The notes beneath the pieces are model-generated. The model made no database searches and was not told the DNA's origin. It worked only from the letters and a program-made list of their open reading frames with translations. DNA of 64,000 nt. Origin: Sclerodactyla briareus (Eukaryota; Echinodermata; Holothuroidea; Dendrochirotida; Sclerodactylidae). Made by a program: the position numbers and the translations under genes. Positions 24,972 through 37,700 of this stretch are shown in pieces (within the stretch, counting starts at the first letter, position 1; each line of letters opens with the position of its first letter). The stretch lies in contig JAODTK010001166.1 of the NCBI GenBank assembly GCA_026419785.1, positions 110,001 to 174,000 on the forward strand, written 5' to 3'.

Positions 24972-25864
24972 AGTCTGGAGAACATCTGTAATGGTATGGC
25001 AGGGGCAACCTATTTCCCGAGGCGTTACTATGACGATACCCATATACCCATGACAGCCCATGAAAGGGACTTCCTCGATACCCCTCAGAGGACATATCAG
25101 ACGGCCTTCCGCCCAAGACCCCAGCAGAGTCGGGCTGGGAGGCCCATGCCTCCCTCGGCCTCCTCCATGGACATCAATCACCGCCTGAGGACACACCCAC
25201 GGGAAACACCCACACCAAATCCATCCATGCCTTTTCACCTGTGGATAGAGACCAGTCGTCGGTCTCGGCCTTCACCGCCAAGGTGGGACCCAGAATACAA
25301 CAGCAACGTCTGGCGCAATTTCAGTCATGGGAAAGGTTACACTATCGACTCCCCTGGACGGAAGATTACCGAGGCTATTGCTCTGAGTTACCCACTCAGG
25401 ATCCCGCCCCCCTCAGCGCTGGGTCCTAACACACTGACCAAATACATCTCCGAGTCTAACAAGGTCATTAAGACCCAAAGAGAAAGAACATGGTCCTGGC
25501 GAAGTCCAAGAGAGAGCTTAAGGAATTCAAGCTGCTCAAGCTCCGCAGCCAGATGAGAGTTCCTCCGATGGATGGAGATGGGAACATCCTGCCTCCAGAG
25601 GGCATGAAGTCCCACGACCACCCGGAGGTCAAGCTCCCGGAGACCAGGACGGTCTCTCTGAGGCTGCAGGAGGAGCACGAGAGGGACCTGGACCAGCACG
25701 TGATGGGTACCCATCGGACCACGCCCACACACCTCTGGAGGCTCTCCTTTAAGGACAATAACCCAGAGTACGAGCAGGTGATGAGAGGACAAGTTGCCCG
25801 AGGGAGTCCAGTCTCCATGAGAAGTTCCTTGAGCTTCAGGCCTTCTGAGATCTACTTCAAGTGA
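24972..25864 (+). CDS. Terminal coding exon of an unidentified protein, with one internal frameshift
   Basis: A polypyrimidine tract and TTTTGCAG precede an exon opening in frame with SLENICNGMAGATYFPRRYY. The frame continues with QRTYQTAFRPR, WDPEYNSNVWRNFSHG, ITEAIALSYPLRIPPP and LTKYISESNKVIKTQRE to about 25,487. It then slips by one base and continues as NMVLAKSKRELKEFK, DGDGNILPPEGMKSH and LWRLSFKDNNPEYE to TGA at 25,862. Codon use and composition are protein-like throughout, and longer than chance. The change equals one missing base near 25,480-25,490, and no slippery heptamer is present. A second slip near 25,800 is possible, because another frame reads SSLHEKFLELQAF and then a stop. 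Upstream exons were not found; ATG 24,996 is the first in-frame ATG. The Pro/Arg/Tyr-rich, motif-poor style recalls small ciliary or sperm microtubule inner proteins (SPMIP8/TEPP comes to mind), but that is a guess. Confidence 0.75.
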
Positions 25865-26211
25865 ATTCACTGATGAATCAGGATTTCCAAATGATGGAAA
25901 AGCCTGGTAATTAATGACCATTGGTGGGGACGTCCAGAGTCAAACCAGGCCCTGGTAAGAACTGTGAGCGTGGTACCTCCTCATCTGGGCCCCCACAACG
26001 GTGTGATACAGCCAGGCTCTCAAACCGGTCTGGGCCCAAGACATTCCTCTCCAAATTGAGTCAAATCTTAAGAAATGTTAACAGCATTAGAGATACTATT
26101 GTGGGTTTAGTGGGTGTGGCTGATGCCAGGAAGGTTCAACGCTGGCATGTGCAGAGAACTTGCCATGAAAAGAGATTCGGTTTCTGAGATCTGGTGAAAA
26201 CAGGCCTTTAT

Positions 26212-26250
26212 CCCCCCCCCCCCCCTCTACCCCCCCCCCCCCCCCCCCCC
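26212..26250 (+). repeat. Two poly-C runs (14 and 21 bases)
   Basis: C14 at 26,212-26,225 and C21 at 26,230-26,250, separated by TCTA. Confidence 0.95.
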
Positions 26251-26464
26251 GTTCTGGGCAAGAACATGCTTTTTGAGGCCTGGATTAACAATTATGGACA
26301 GTTTGAGCCTTGAATCACAACAAGAAAGCCACTGGCTTTGTAAATCTTTGCCTGGAGGACTGGATTGGGCCCTGTAGTAGTTGTTGGCACCCTCCACTGA
26401 TGTCGTCAAATTTGTTGAAAATCGGTCCTACGATTGTTGAAATATTGACATTTTTTATTTTGCT

Positions 26465-27640
26465 TCTAAGCCCCGTCCACTCATGAATATTAATCAGATT
26501 AGCACCAAAAACAATAGAGACCATCTCCTCACTATGGGGCATTCACCACTCAAGTATGGAAGCAATACCTCATTCTTTTTCCTCTCATCGTGTTCATTAG
26601 AATTTATTGGCACAACTACTGTAAGCCCTGCTTCTTATGAATAATAATGAGGACCAACAGTATTCCCAGGCTACTTCACTGATGTCACCAAAACAAGTTC
26701 AATGAAAATCCGACCCACAGTTGTCAAGATATTGAAATTTTAGGATTTTGCTTCTGAGCCCCGTCCACTCATGAATATTAATCAGATTGGCACCAAGAAC
26801 AATAGAGACCATCTACTCATTATGGAGCATTCACGACCCAAGTATGGGAGCAATACCTCATACTTTTTCCTCTCATCGTATTCATTAGAATTTATTGGCA
26901 CAACTACTGTAAGCCCTGCCCTTATGAATGATAATGAGGACCAACAGTATTCGCAGCAGACCTCACTGATGTCACCAAAACAAGTTCAATGAAAATCCGA
27001 CCCACAGTTGTCAAGATATTGAAATTTTAGGATTTTGCTTACGGGCACCACCCGCTCATGAAAATTAATTAGATAGGCACCAAAAATGTTAGAGACCATC
27101 CACTCACCATGGGCCGTCCACCATCCGAGTATGGGAGCACAACCTCCTTCCATCTTGTATTTATCGTGTTCACCACAATTTTTCTGCTAAACTCCTTTGA
27201 GCCCCGCCTCCCCCTCTTATTGGATATCTTGAGGAACAACAGTACAATACCAAAGTATCTGTTGGCCCACCTCACTGATGAAAACAGTATAATTGAGATA
27301 TCAACATTTATGATTCTGCTTCTAAGCCCCAACCCACTCATGAATATTAATTAGATTGGCATCAACAATAGGGACCACGTACTCCCAAGTATGAGAGCAA
27401 TAGCCCTTACTCTTCCACTTATCGTATTCACAAGAAATTTTGAGGTTTTGCTTCAAAGCTACGCCCACTAATGAATATCAATTAGATTGGCACTAAAAAT
27501 AATAGGGACCGTCCTTCTCAATATGGCACATCTACCAAAATCTACCAAAATCTAGTACCAAGTATGAGATCAGTCGACCTTGCGTCTTCCACCTATCACA
27601 TTCACAGGAAAGAGACACACACACACATGCATGACTACAT
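26465..27640 (+). repeat. Tandem array of ~285-bp units, ending in CA tract
   Basis: The unit landmark CCACTCATGAATATTAAT recurs at about 26,476, 26,764, 27,053, 27,332 and 27,467 (the last unit is shortened). Other shared words are ACAATAGAGACCATC, CAAGTATGG-AGCAATACC and TTCAATGAAAATCCGACCCA. The array ends with GAGACACACACACACATG, CATGACTACATAGATTCC and a degenerate inverted repeat. This is the same tail style as the unrelated ~300-bp family at 18.6-20.0 kb. Confidence 0.85.
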
Positions 27641-27739
27641 AGATTCCTTTCACCTTCAGCTAATTTTGAGTCACACCAGCTATGCTGGTCGAGCTATTAT
27701 GATCCGTCTGTCATTGTACATACCTACCTCTCTATCCAG

Positions 27740-28230
27740 TCTGTCGGCAATTGTTTGCCTTTTTGCCCCAGATTGTTTGGTTCGAATGGATGTTGACCAA
27801 ACTTGGACACAATGTTATTTGACTCCTGGATCTGGCTTGAAAGTCAAGGTGGAAGGTCATTAAAGGGGCATTAATGGATCATGAGATGGTTGCATCATCT
27901 ACATATAAGGGTGGAGTAACAAAGTTAATCAGTCAGTGTTATCAATGACTAGTGGTACCTATGAGGTGTTTAGGAATTCAAAGTCAAATGATATTGAAGG
28001 GGCCCAATGAGCTGTTATGTGACAAATTGCAAAATGCATCAGTCGCATATCAAGTTGGGTTATCAATTCATGACATTTGTTCAGCAATCACTGACTAGTG
28101 GTACCTATGTTTGAGCTATTATGTGAAAGATTGCAGATGTAAAGTACCCTTTCTACAGATTGAGCTGAATCATCAGTGTTTTCAAAGACTAGTGGTACCT
28201 ATGGAGTGTTCAGGGTCAGATTCACTGGTA
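27740..28230 (+). repeat. Tandem ~100-140-bp units with GACTAGTGGTACCTATG
   Basis: GACTAGTGGTACCTATG occurs at about 27,947, 28,092 and 28,188. Just upstream (27,780-27,890) is one GTTGACCAAACTTGGACACAATG-type unit, also found at 60,290-60,520 and 62,440-62,530. An inverted relative of the GGTACCTATG units lies at 33,380-33,800. Confidence 0.75.
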
Positions 28231-28239
28231 AATTACAAA

Positions 28240-29015
28240 CGATTATTACCAATGTTGCTTTGGTCTTTCATGGAATGTGATTACCGCTGAAAGAAGTACA
28301 TTTTTGCAGTTGAGCCTTCCCACCTTTAGTGATCTAGTTCACAAGAATAATCTCAGAACATACGGGGAGGGGTCACCCCTCCTCACTGCAGGTATGCCAC
28401 TGGCTCAAAGGTGGACATTCCCTTTCAGCATTCCAATAACCTCATTGATAATGAATAGATGACAATCACTCATGTTGCATTTTTTAATAATTATTCAATT
28501 TCCTCATCATAATATATCGCCATTTAAATTTTCTGTTATCCTTCAAGAAATACCAGAATAAAAAAGAAACATGGCCCTATTTAAATCTGTTCCCTGTTGG
28601 ACTCGTCAATGGATAACCCAGGCATGTCAAGGCTCCTTCGAAGTACTTTGTATCATGGGATGAACAAAATACTTAATGGTGCCCCCATAGTTGCTCGAGG
28701 CAGCTCCATTTTCACACAAATCATCTACCACTGTGAGGAGGGGGGAGGTGCTGGAGTATGCATTTGTCAAGGTTATAATATAGTCAATTCAAGTTTGTCC
28801 AATGTGTCTAATTCATACAAGAGGCTCACCTTGTTTTCATAGAGAGGGTATTCCCACCCCCGCCTACCACAGTCAGGATGGTGAAAAGTATCTACATAGA
28901 GTTTACGACCACCCAGCCACTAAAACTTGAAATCACCTGTATAAAACTTATAATAAGAGTGCAAAATTTATTAAATTGAGATCCTTACAAAAGCCGATAT
29001 TTCGCTTCATGGCGC
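28240..29015. other. No gene or classified element seen
   Basis: AT-rich. Short frames only. Confidence 0.4.
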
Positions 29016-29019
29016 ACGG

Positions 29020-29370
29020 GAGTACACAGAAAGACGCCTCTGCCATAGCCTACTTGCTTTGAATGTCCAGATGACAGGGCCAGTGCTGCCTGGACGGCAG
29101 TTTCCTCCCCCAGTGCGAACACACGTACTATTTACAGGGACCAGGGGCCGGAACGCACAGCAGCCAAAATTAAACTGGTGCGATGATTGGTAGCTGGTTT
29201 GTGCTCAACCAAACTTTTCCGATTACTCGGCTCCTTGCAGCCACATTTGATTCTTCCTGCCTAGAGAAGAAACCAACATGACTCCTTTGGGATCCAAACC
29301 CACAACCGTTGGGTTCCAAGCATTATTGCTGGACCATGTTGGCTTGACGAGTCAACGGCTAAAATTTTAT
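29020..29370 (-). mobile_element. tRNA-derived SINE, different family
   Basis: On the minus strand, from about 29,345, there is a tRNA-like head with CAACATGGTCCAGCAATA in the A-box position and GTTGTGGGTTTGGATCCCA (anticodon-arm side through B box). A body of about 300 bp follows with no match to the other SINE family in this window. The element is deduced from the Pol III boxes; its far end is uncertain. Confidence 0.55.
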
Positions 29371-29548
29371 ACTAACAGTCATTCACAAGGGCTGTAGTGA
29401 ACAACAGCCAATCACAATCCAGGATCCGCACCTGCGAGTTGCCAATAGCTTTCACAACTTGCACCCCAGCGGTGACGTGGCAGTAAGGGTGGATCACGCG
29501 GGCCGGCATCTGCTCTTTGCAACCCCCGCATGCTACAATGTGTAAAGC

Positions 29549-30240
29549 GGCGTTTCCATGCACGCGGGCGGGCGGGTAAAATCGCTAACCGTTATTTCCA
29601 ATTATTTCCAATGGAGCCGTTTCCATGCACGCGGGCGGGCTGGCGGGCGTTTTCTTGAATCGGTCATGTAGCGATTTTGCCCACGTGGTATTTCGTAATC
29701 GATTTCCGGGAATTTCCCTGCAATCTTACTGGCTTGTAGCCCGATAGTGCAGAGTAGAGAACAATGTTATGTTCAAATCTTTTTTCAAGCAACACTCCTG
29801 TTTCAACACTCGTAATGAGATCCTATACAATTCTCCCCATTTTTAACAGCCGGACACCTATTTGAACACATATTTGCATGTTTAAACCATTGACGTGTCA
29901 AGTATTATGCTAATTAAATCTCCAAAACCTGGCCATTGTGAAGTTTCATTTGTATTTTAGGCACTATCGTTGACATTGAGAAAAATTGTTCTAAAAAACT
30001 AAACACCGGTGTTTAGGTTTAAACACTAGTAGGCCTATGCGTCCGGTGTTTGATAAATAATAATAATGATAATAACAAAAATAATAATAATTGTAGTAGG
30101 CTACACGGTTCTTATATAGCGCATATACACACTAAAAGGTGAGAGGTGTGTGATTTCGAGAGAACGCCCGCCCGCGTGCATGGAAAAGGGTCACTCGCAT
30201 TGTCCGCGTGCCGGCCCGCCCACGTGCGTGGAACATGGCT
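29549..30240. mobile_element. MITE with GC-rich, two-part terminal inverted repeats
   Basis: The left end holds two copies of GTTTCCATGCACGCGGGCGG (about 29,551 and 29,622). The right end holds two inverted copies (about 30,162-30,188, CGCCCGCCCGCGTGCATGGAAAA, and a diverged one at 30,200-30,238). The interior is AT-rich and non-coding and includes an (AATAAT)n stretch followed by TTCTTATATAGCGCATATA. No transposase is visible, so it would be non-autonomous. Truncated relatives lie at 9,900-10,095 and about 11,235. Confidence 0.75.
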
Positions 30241-30789
30241 TCAGACTTCGAGTTTCACCCATCACATGTTATCTCGTGGGACACAAGGAGTGCAATGCGC
30301 GTAGGCAAAATTTCGGGAGCGCTGTTAATTGCACTGGTGTATCAAAATTGAGGAGCACTCCTTATAACGCGAGGTCTGGATATTTGACAAGCACTTGCTG
30401 AAACCAATGTCGAACAAGCAAAAGGTACAGACCTTGATATTGCACTGATTGTCAGATTGGATCCTTCTTGCTCTCTCTTTTAATTTGATTTTACAGGTTC
30501 ATGGAGCCAATCAAGGTTCAGGAAGCAACCCTGGCCAGGGTTGTAGCTAGATAATCTGAGTGCCGGCTTCTGCCTCTGATTCTGTGAAGATTAGTGGCTG
30601 ATAGTGTAACATGCGATGGGCAGCGGGTCAGAACCGGTGCCAGGTCCAAATGGAGGGCCATTTTGGCTATTTGTGACGTGATAATATACATTGGGTTTTC
30701 ACAGCCTGGACCGCTATATTTGTGCATTGCACAGTATATCCATTACTAAAAAAAAAAAAAATTTAGTGCTGGTGGCTTTGCCTGATTTC

Positions 30790-31200
30790 TGCTTGAGCGG
30801 CGTGCTCATCACACAAGTGCCGGGTGAGCACGGGCAATAACTTAACCAGTGCTCAGCTGATTCTGAGGACGGCAGTGCCATTTTACATCCCAATTCGAGA
30901 GGACGACTTGTAGAGTGAACTCCAGGATCCGACCCTTTCTCAGAACCTGGAGGAGCAGAAGCTCCATGTCCAACGTGGTGACTGCTCACAGCCGACCAAC
31001 AAGGCTCATCGCAAATATCCAAAACAAACCCTGGAAAAGCACAAGTCCACTGCATCATAGCATTATACCAAGGCCTCGCCCATCGCAACTGCCATACGGC
31101 CAGGTAGGGAAAACATTTGGTAAACGGTGGAACTCGAACTGGTAGCATTTGCTTGCTCAGCGTCACTGATACCAGTCTGCCCTACTGGCATGTACACTGG
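30790..31200 (-). mobile_element. tRNA-derived SINE, copy 2
   Basis: The minus-strand head at about 31,185 reads GGGCAGACTGGTATCAGTG (A-box side), then CAGTTCGAGTTCC (B-box side). The body shares GGATCCGACCCTTTCTCAGAACCTGG-type and ACTGCTCACAGCCGA words with the copies at 10,150-10,590 and 49,395-49,745. Confidence 0.8.
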
Positions 31201-31646
31201 TGACCATGGTAGAAAGGATTCATAAAAAAGTAATTCATAATTAGTTGGTCTATAGAAGATTTTAATTTCATACAACTGGTCTGACAAGGATATATTCCCT
31301 TCTACTGGCTATTGCTATGAGCCAGTGGTAGAAGTTTAGGCCAAGGGTGTCAATCCTAGAGGGGAGGGGGATGTGACCCCCCACATTTTGAGGATGTTCC
31401 CATTGACTTTCATTTTTCACACAGTATTTTTTTTGGCGGGGAGGTCATGTCCCTCCCCCCACTTTGGTCATGCCCCCCCCCACTTCTGAAATGGATTGAC
31501 GCCCGTGGTTTAGGCCCCTTTCCCAGCAGTGTTGTAGCTGATCATAGTAGATGATTGTCATAGCTCATCTTTGGCTAATGACCCAGCACAGTGGGTAGCA
31601 GTAACTGGCATCTCTGGTTTGGAGATAATGCGGTGTCTTTGTTAGG

Positions 31647-31749
31647 TCAGCAGGGTGCAACCTCCTCTCCCTTGGGTACTTCTGTGGGGTCTAGTCCCAA
31701 CTGTTTCATTTTGATGGCGGTCTCAAACAAATAGTCGTAGCTCTCACAC
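31647..31749 (-). CDS. APIP: APIP exon 8 (terminal)
   Basis: Acceptor CTTCCTCTTCCAG, then [33 protein letters not shown] and TGA at 31,649-31,647. This is the usual C-terminus of the family. No canonical AATAAA is close downstream; an ATTAAA lies near 31,260 on this strand. Confidence 0.93.
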
Positions 31750-34700
31750 CTGGAAGAGGAAGCGATAATAAGAGCTGTGACAGGGATCTTCAGAGGGCGC
31801 TATTTTAATGCAGTGCTGCCCGGGCACTTGGTAAACATCATCAGCTATGACCTTTTTAATCCCTCTACACCATGGTTTCCCAAACGTGGGGTTGTGACCT
31901 CAACTGGGGTCGTGTTTCAAATATATTTTTTTTAAATCTGAGGATGCCTTAAATTACCCGAATTTTGATCGTGTCACAGTCAAAATCCTACAAAATTTAC
32001 TCTGAAAACCTATATTTATTGTTTTATTAGCAGCCGTTCTAGCGCTTTTCCTGAGTGAATTTGATCTTTTTTGTTCAATTGTCGCTGGCCACCCTGCTTC
32101 TGTATATTCACTATATTGTTTTCACATACAACTAAAGTACTCTACTACAGGTAAGTGGATGCCTGCACAACTCCATTATTCTGGAGACACAACTTGGGGT
32201 CGCACTCGGATGGCGCTACATGAAATGGGGTCCCCGCGTTGAAAAGTTTGAGAACCACTGCCCCACACCCTAATGTGTAGCACTGGTCCCTGGTAATACC
32301 GAACCATGATCACCAAAATTGAACTGTAGAAGAAAAAGTCCACACGCACCAAGTTTTGTGCATATCGAGCAAGTTTTTTTGTTTTGGTTTTTTCTTTTCA
32401 CGTACAACTTGCAAAATAAAGAGCAGCAGTCATGGCACAAAGGGCAAGGAAATCTCAAAGAATGACCAAAGCTATGTAACCCTAGACTAGATCTGACTCA
32501 CAACTTCATGAACACCCAAAATGTCCCTTGTTAATTGTTGAATTGTGTGGACCAAGTTTCACATTGTCCAATCTAACAATACAACACGAGTAGCGATATA
32601 TTGAAGCAAGTTTGAACAGACAAATAGACACAATTAGGAACATAAAGACACAGAATACATGTACAAACACAAAAGCTCAATCAGCCATATAGCCGAAGTG
32701 AGCTGAAAACGATCGCTCATTGTGTGAATGGAAAGAGGAGAAGGGGGAAAAATGCGGTCATGGCCAAAATGTGGGGGGAGGGGGGCAAAATTATCAAGAG
32801 ATCACAAATTGTGCCTAGGCAATGGAACCATGGCAAAAAAAAGTGGGGGACGAATGCCCCTGCTGGGAATTTAGACTTCAGCCACAAATGACCTTTTCCA
32901 AATGATCTGAAACAATTGGTTGAGTAATAGGTCAGTTCTTGTGTTCACACAAAAGAATTGGCTAGAATATCACATTTCACAAATTACCTGTTCCCCACCC
33001 CCTAACAAAACCCTCCTGCTAAAAAAAATCTCTTGGTCCTCAACCACAAACAATAAGGAAGCTACACACCAATTTCAACTTGTTTGGGATAAGAAGTTCT
33101 AGAATAATTACGGTTATACGGTTTTCAGACTTTGAACTTTGTTGATCTCTGAACCTGACCACAACCAAATGTGCTGGCAAACTCATCATGGGGGCCACAT
33201 AAGCTTTATTCTCCAGGTCCTGCCAAGTTATGTGTTTACCCAACGCGGAGCAGATGGACAAACATAAACAAATCAAGCCAAATATCCAAATTTCACTAAT
33301 TCTTCATTTTAATCCAAAAATGACCCTCTACGGAAACCATAGAATTCTTGCATCCCTTTGACTCTATATGCCCTTTTAAAAACATTCAATTTTCAATCCC
33401 TGAACACCTGATATTGTACACCACTAGTCAATAATACAATGACTAGGTAACATGGTAATCCAATCTAATCTGTAGAGGAATTTGCCTTCAAATTTCTCTT
33501 GCAATAACCTATTGAGCCTGTACAATGATCTCTGACCCAAAATTCCTAGCTCAACGTGCCCCTCTAATGACATTTGACTGTACATTCATAAACACTCCAT
33601 AGGTACCACTAACCAACACTGATAACAATGACCAAGTATCATAATAATCCACCTAATCAGTTGGAGAAGGAACATTTTTCTGTTGCAATTTCCACATAAT
33701 AACTTATTGTCTTTCTCACCCCATAGGTACCAGTTTTCAATGAAAACAAAGACCCAAGTTTCAGTATGATCCCACCAAATCTTAAGAAGCATTTTGTAGG
33801 TTCTCAGAAAATGACCCATTGAGCTTGTGTCAAGAATTTTCTGCTTTTTAAAAGTCAAATTCTGATTTGTTCTGCTTTTTAGGGACCAAATTCCGCTTTA
33901 TATTTATATTTATTTTCCGCCTTCTTAAACGTCTAGGTTATTGAGCGTATGGCACACACTGACGTTGAGCTAAATCCCTGATGCACAATGTAGCCTACAG
34001 TAGAACTGTGCATTTCGCACGTGTTGTGTTCGGGAAGAATCTACAGTGATGCCACTCGTGCCCTTGCAATACACATGATGTGATTCGATTTAGTTAGAAA
34101 TGGACAGTAATAAATCAAACTTGATAACAAGTAACACGTACATAGAATGTTCTTGATCTCATGGCAGCAATCATCTGGCAGTGCGCAACAAACTTTCGGC
34201 CACATTTTTCGGCGATAGATGCAAAATTTGTACGTGAATAATGGCAAGCCCCCGGGTTAGAGTTCACTAGGCTACTACAACATGAGTACATGGCCGGATG
34301 CCGATGCTAAGTGCTTTCCCCACTTACGGCACTGCATAATTCACAACAGTGGCGTAGCTTTTTTTCGAGATTCCCGACTAATAAAAAAATGTTTTCGTTG
34401 AATTTTAACATGGACTTAATGGATTGGAAAGGTTTAGCAGCACGATTGCTCGCGTGATTGCCATTTTTAATTTATTGTGATTTTGTGATTTTTTCAAGGA
34501 ATTTCGCAAATTTTAAAGGTTTTTTTTTCTTTTCAAGCAGAATCATGCTTTCCGCCTTTAAAACTCAAATAATACAGAATTCCGCGATTTCCGCGGATTT
34601 TCCGCGAGGCGGAAAATTCTTGACACTACATTAAGCCCCTCGACCTTGAGGGGTCAAATATGTCCCATGGCCCAATGACATCTGTCAACAAACAAACGTT

Positions 34701-37700
34701 TCGCGTAAAAACAAGGCGATCACCCCAGTGTCTAGCCTGGTTGCGTGATCAGTGGTTTCCTCTATAGTCACCATGCAAACAATTACAAGGCATTCCATGT
34801 GTCGCTTGAAGATTCCGGATTCAGCATTAACAGAAAAATCTTACTAATCAGTGACCCATTTCACATTCGACAAGGACTCTTCAATTATGGCAAATGTAGG
34901 CAATTTACAAAGTTTCACGAAAATCTGGCAAACTTCAAAATTTACACATAAATGATCACTTAGACCATTGAATGAACTTCCAGTGACCCTGAATCCATTA
35001 TAATTTTTTTTGGAACCCATACCCACCAGGTTTCATGAAAATCCGCACAACTTGAAAGATTTTGCATGAACTATGCAATTAAGGTATTTGGAATGCCTCC
35101 GTTGACCCCCAAATCTGGTTGAAAAGTTTTCCGGATTGAAGGTAGACTATATTCACCAAGTTTCGTGGAAATCTGACAAACTTTCGAATTTCGCATGAAT
35201 TATGCAAATTAGACAACTTAATCACCATATTTCAAGATGAAAATCTAATCCGTTCATATACCTTATATGCCAAACCCCGTCACCATAGCACCTACGATTC
35301 ATCTGTAATCTTGCTAACGATCTTAAACAATAAATTACATGAAATAATGAATTTGTCAAATTGCAGCTTACCGTTCGAAAGATACCTGCTAACGAGAAAG
35401 TGTGACACTCCACACACATACACACAATGCACACACCACGGCATAGGACCACTAAGTCTCTGCCTGAATTCATTCATGGGAGACAAAAGTTACAGATGGA
35501 TGTACAGACAGACAGACTGATGAAGACCGGCTTACTTACTTAGCATTCCCTCCATGTATCCGCCCACACATAGATACCATGCCTCCTTACTATAACAGCA
35601 TTGGTGTCAGGATAGTCTTGAAGGGCCTTCTCCATGAGATGCTGGGATTAACCACAAAATCACTTATACCTTAATAACAATAACTAGTGCTTATATAGCG
35701 CTTTACAAATCACAACTACTTGAAGTATCTACAAAAAAGGTAGGTCTTATAAAAAAAAAAAGGTAGGACTTACATACAGTGAACATTAATGTTTAGGGCC
35801 ATTTAAGGTTTACTGAAGGTCATTATAGGACAAATTTTGATAGTATTGATTCTGATTTTTCTGGAGGGCCATATCTAACAAAATCCAGTCTTTTTGAGCA
35901 CACTGTAACCTATGCTATGCTAACTCCAGTTAATTTGCACGGCAAGCGAATTTGGTGCAAATCGCAGGTTCAGTGAATTTCATCTCTTCTTGGTAAAGCT
36001 TAACAATTCTTGGTTATCATTATTATCGCATGTTTGAATTGGAAATGATTTATGTTATTCCCTGTCATGTACCATACCTTTTCCATTGATTTTGCTGTTG
36101 TAGTAGTAATCCATTATAATAGGCTCAGAAACAGTGCATTCAGTGTGGGCGAATTTTTTTTTATGTAATTACTGAAAGAGAATGAACATATAGCAAAACG
36201 CTGATACAGAGCGACTCCCAGAAACTTACGTGGTTTTCGGGTCCACGAGCGACGACGACCTCCCATACATTTATCAATATTTCTCCTGATAGACAGTATA
36301 ACTTGAGGTGGAACAGTAACGTGTCCCCACCCCCCCACGATACTGTAGGTACTCACAATGATACGACTCTCGTCATGGAAGTTCTGTATGATGGGGACAA
36401 CAAGCTCACTATTCGTATCTGGAAAAGAAAATGACAATCATTTGTGCGGAATCCAAGGCGATCGCCCCGGTGTTTCTCTTGGTTGCGCATCGTGTTTACT
36501 TCTCCTAGTAGTTACCAGGCAAACAATTACAGGCATTCATGGTCGCTTAAGATTTCGGTATTAGCATTGTAACATGACCAGCCTACTAATAGAGACTAAT
36601 TTCAATTTCGAAAGGACAATTGACAATGTCTACTAAAGTAGTAAAAGTTTCGTGGAAAAGGGACTGAAATTGCCATTCAGGCGAGACAAAAAGCATAATT
36701 TCAACATTAGGTGGCATCTCTGAGGAATGCTATTTATGATGTTGAGGCTCTTAGTACTTGACTCATTTATTGCATTAAAGAGTGTCATGGATCAATATCT
36801 TTTCAGTGAAGCAAGTACAATAAAAGTAAACTACAGTTGACCCTGTCAGAGGCTCTTACTCTTCCTTTCCTAAAGGAGATTACGCTAACCACTACAACAA
36901 TTAGTATACTATACTTATTTGAAAGCCATGAAGTTGTCATGCCACTTGCTCTCTACACCTATACAGGGCCCACACCCACTACTCATACCACCCACCCACA
37001 CCTATACAGGGCCCACACCCACTACTCATACCACCCATCTGCTTTCTACACCTATACAGGGCCCACACCCACTACTCATACCACCCACCTGCCCTCTACA
37101 CCTATACAGGGCCCACACCCACTACCCATACCACCCCCCTGCCCTCTACACCTATACAGGGCCCACACCCACTACTCATACCACCCACCTGCCCTCTACA
37201 CCTACACCCCTCCCACATCCACTATTCATACCATCTACCTTCCCCCTATGCCTATACCCCTCCCACATGCCCTACCCATACCACTTACCTGCCCCCTATG
37301 CATATATACTTTTGTGAGTACCATGCTAGGCTGAGGACAAAGGCAAGAACGGTCCCCCTCCCCGCTCCATCACCACTCTCTCCAGACCTACACCCCTCCC
37401 TCCGAACATACCCCCCTCACCGCAGGACCTACCCCCTCCCCCAGAACTTACCTGCCTCCTACCCCTCTGATCATCTGTATGGGTGATGTGGAATTCATTA
37501 CCGGGGTAAAGCATGCTGACAAGGACAGATGACGGTGAATGTGTGTAAAAGACGGCCCCGGGAGCTGTGAAACAATGGAAGCATGGCATTTGATCAGGTT
37601 TTCAAAATTGTTCATAGATTCGAGGGCCTTCCCTTCCACAATTTCTTTGAGTTTTTCAAAGTTACCACCAATAGGGGTCATTGCCTGAAGCTTGTGGTAA

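Noticed and set aside
25476-25492. Programmed -1 frameshift in the plus-strand exon
   Set aside because: No X-XXY-YYZ slippery heptamer or evident stimulatory structure; a one-base assembly gap is simpler.
25388-25921. 177-codon minus-strand frame
   Set aside because: Antisense to the plus-strand terminal exon; no splice support or motif.
36837-37334. 165-codon Thr/His/Pro frame
   Set aside because: Runs through the 50-bp minisatellite in APIP intron 5, and an overlapping frame is also open.
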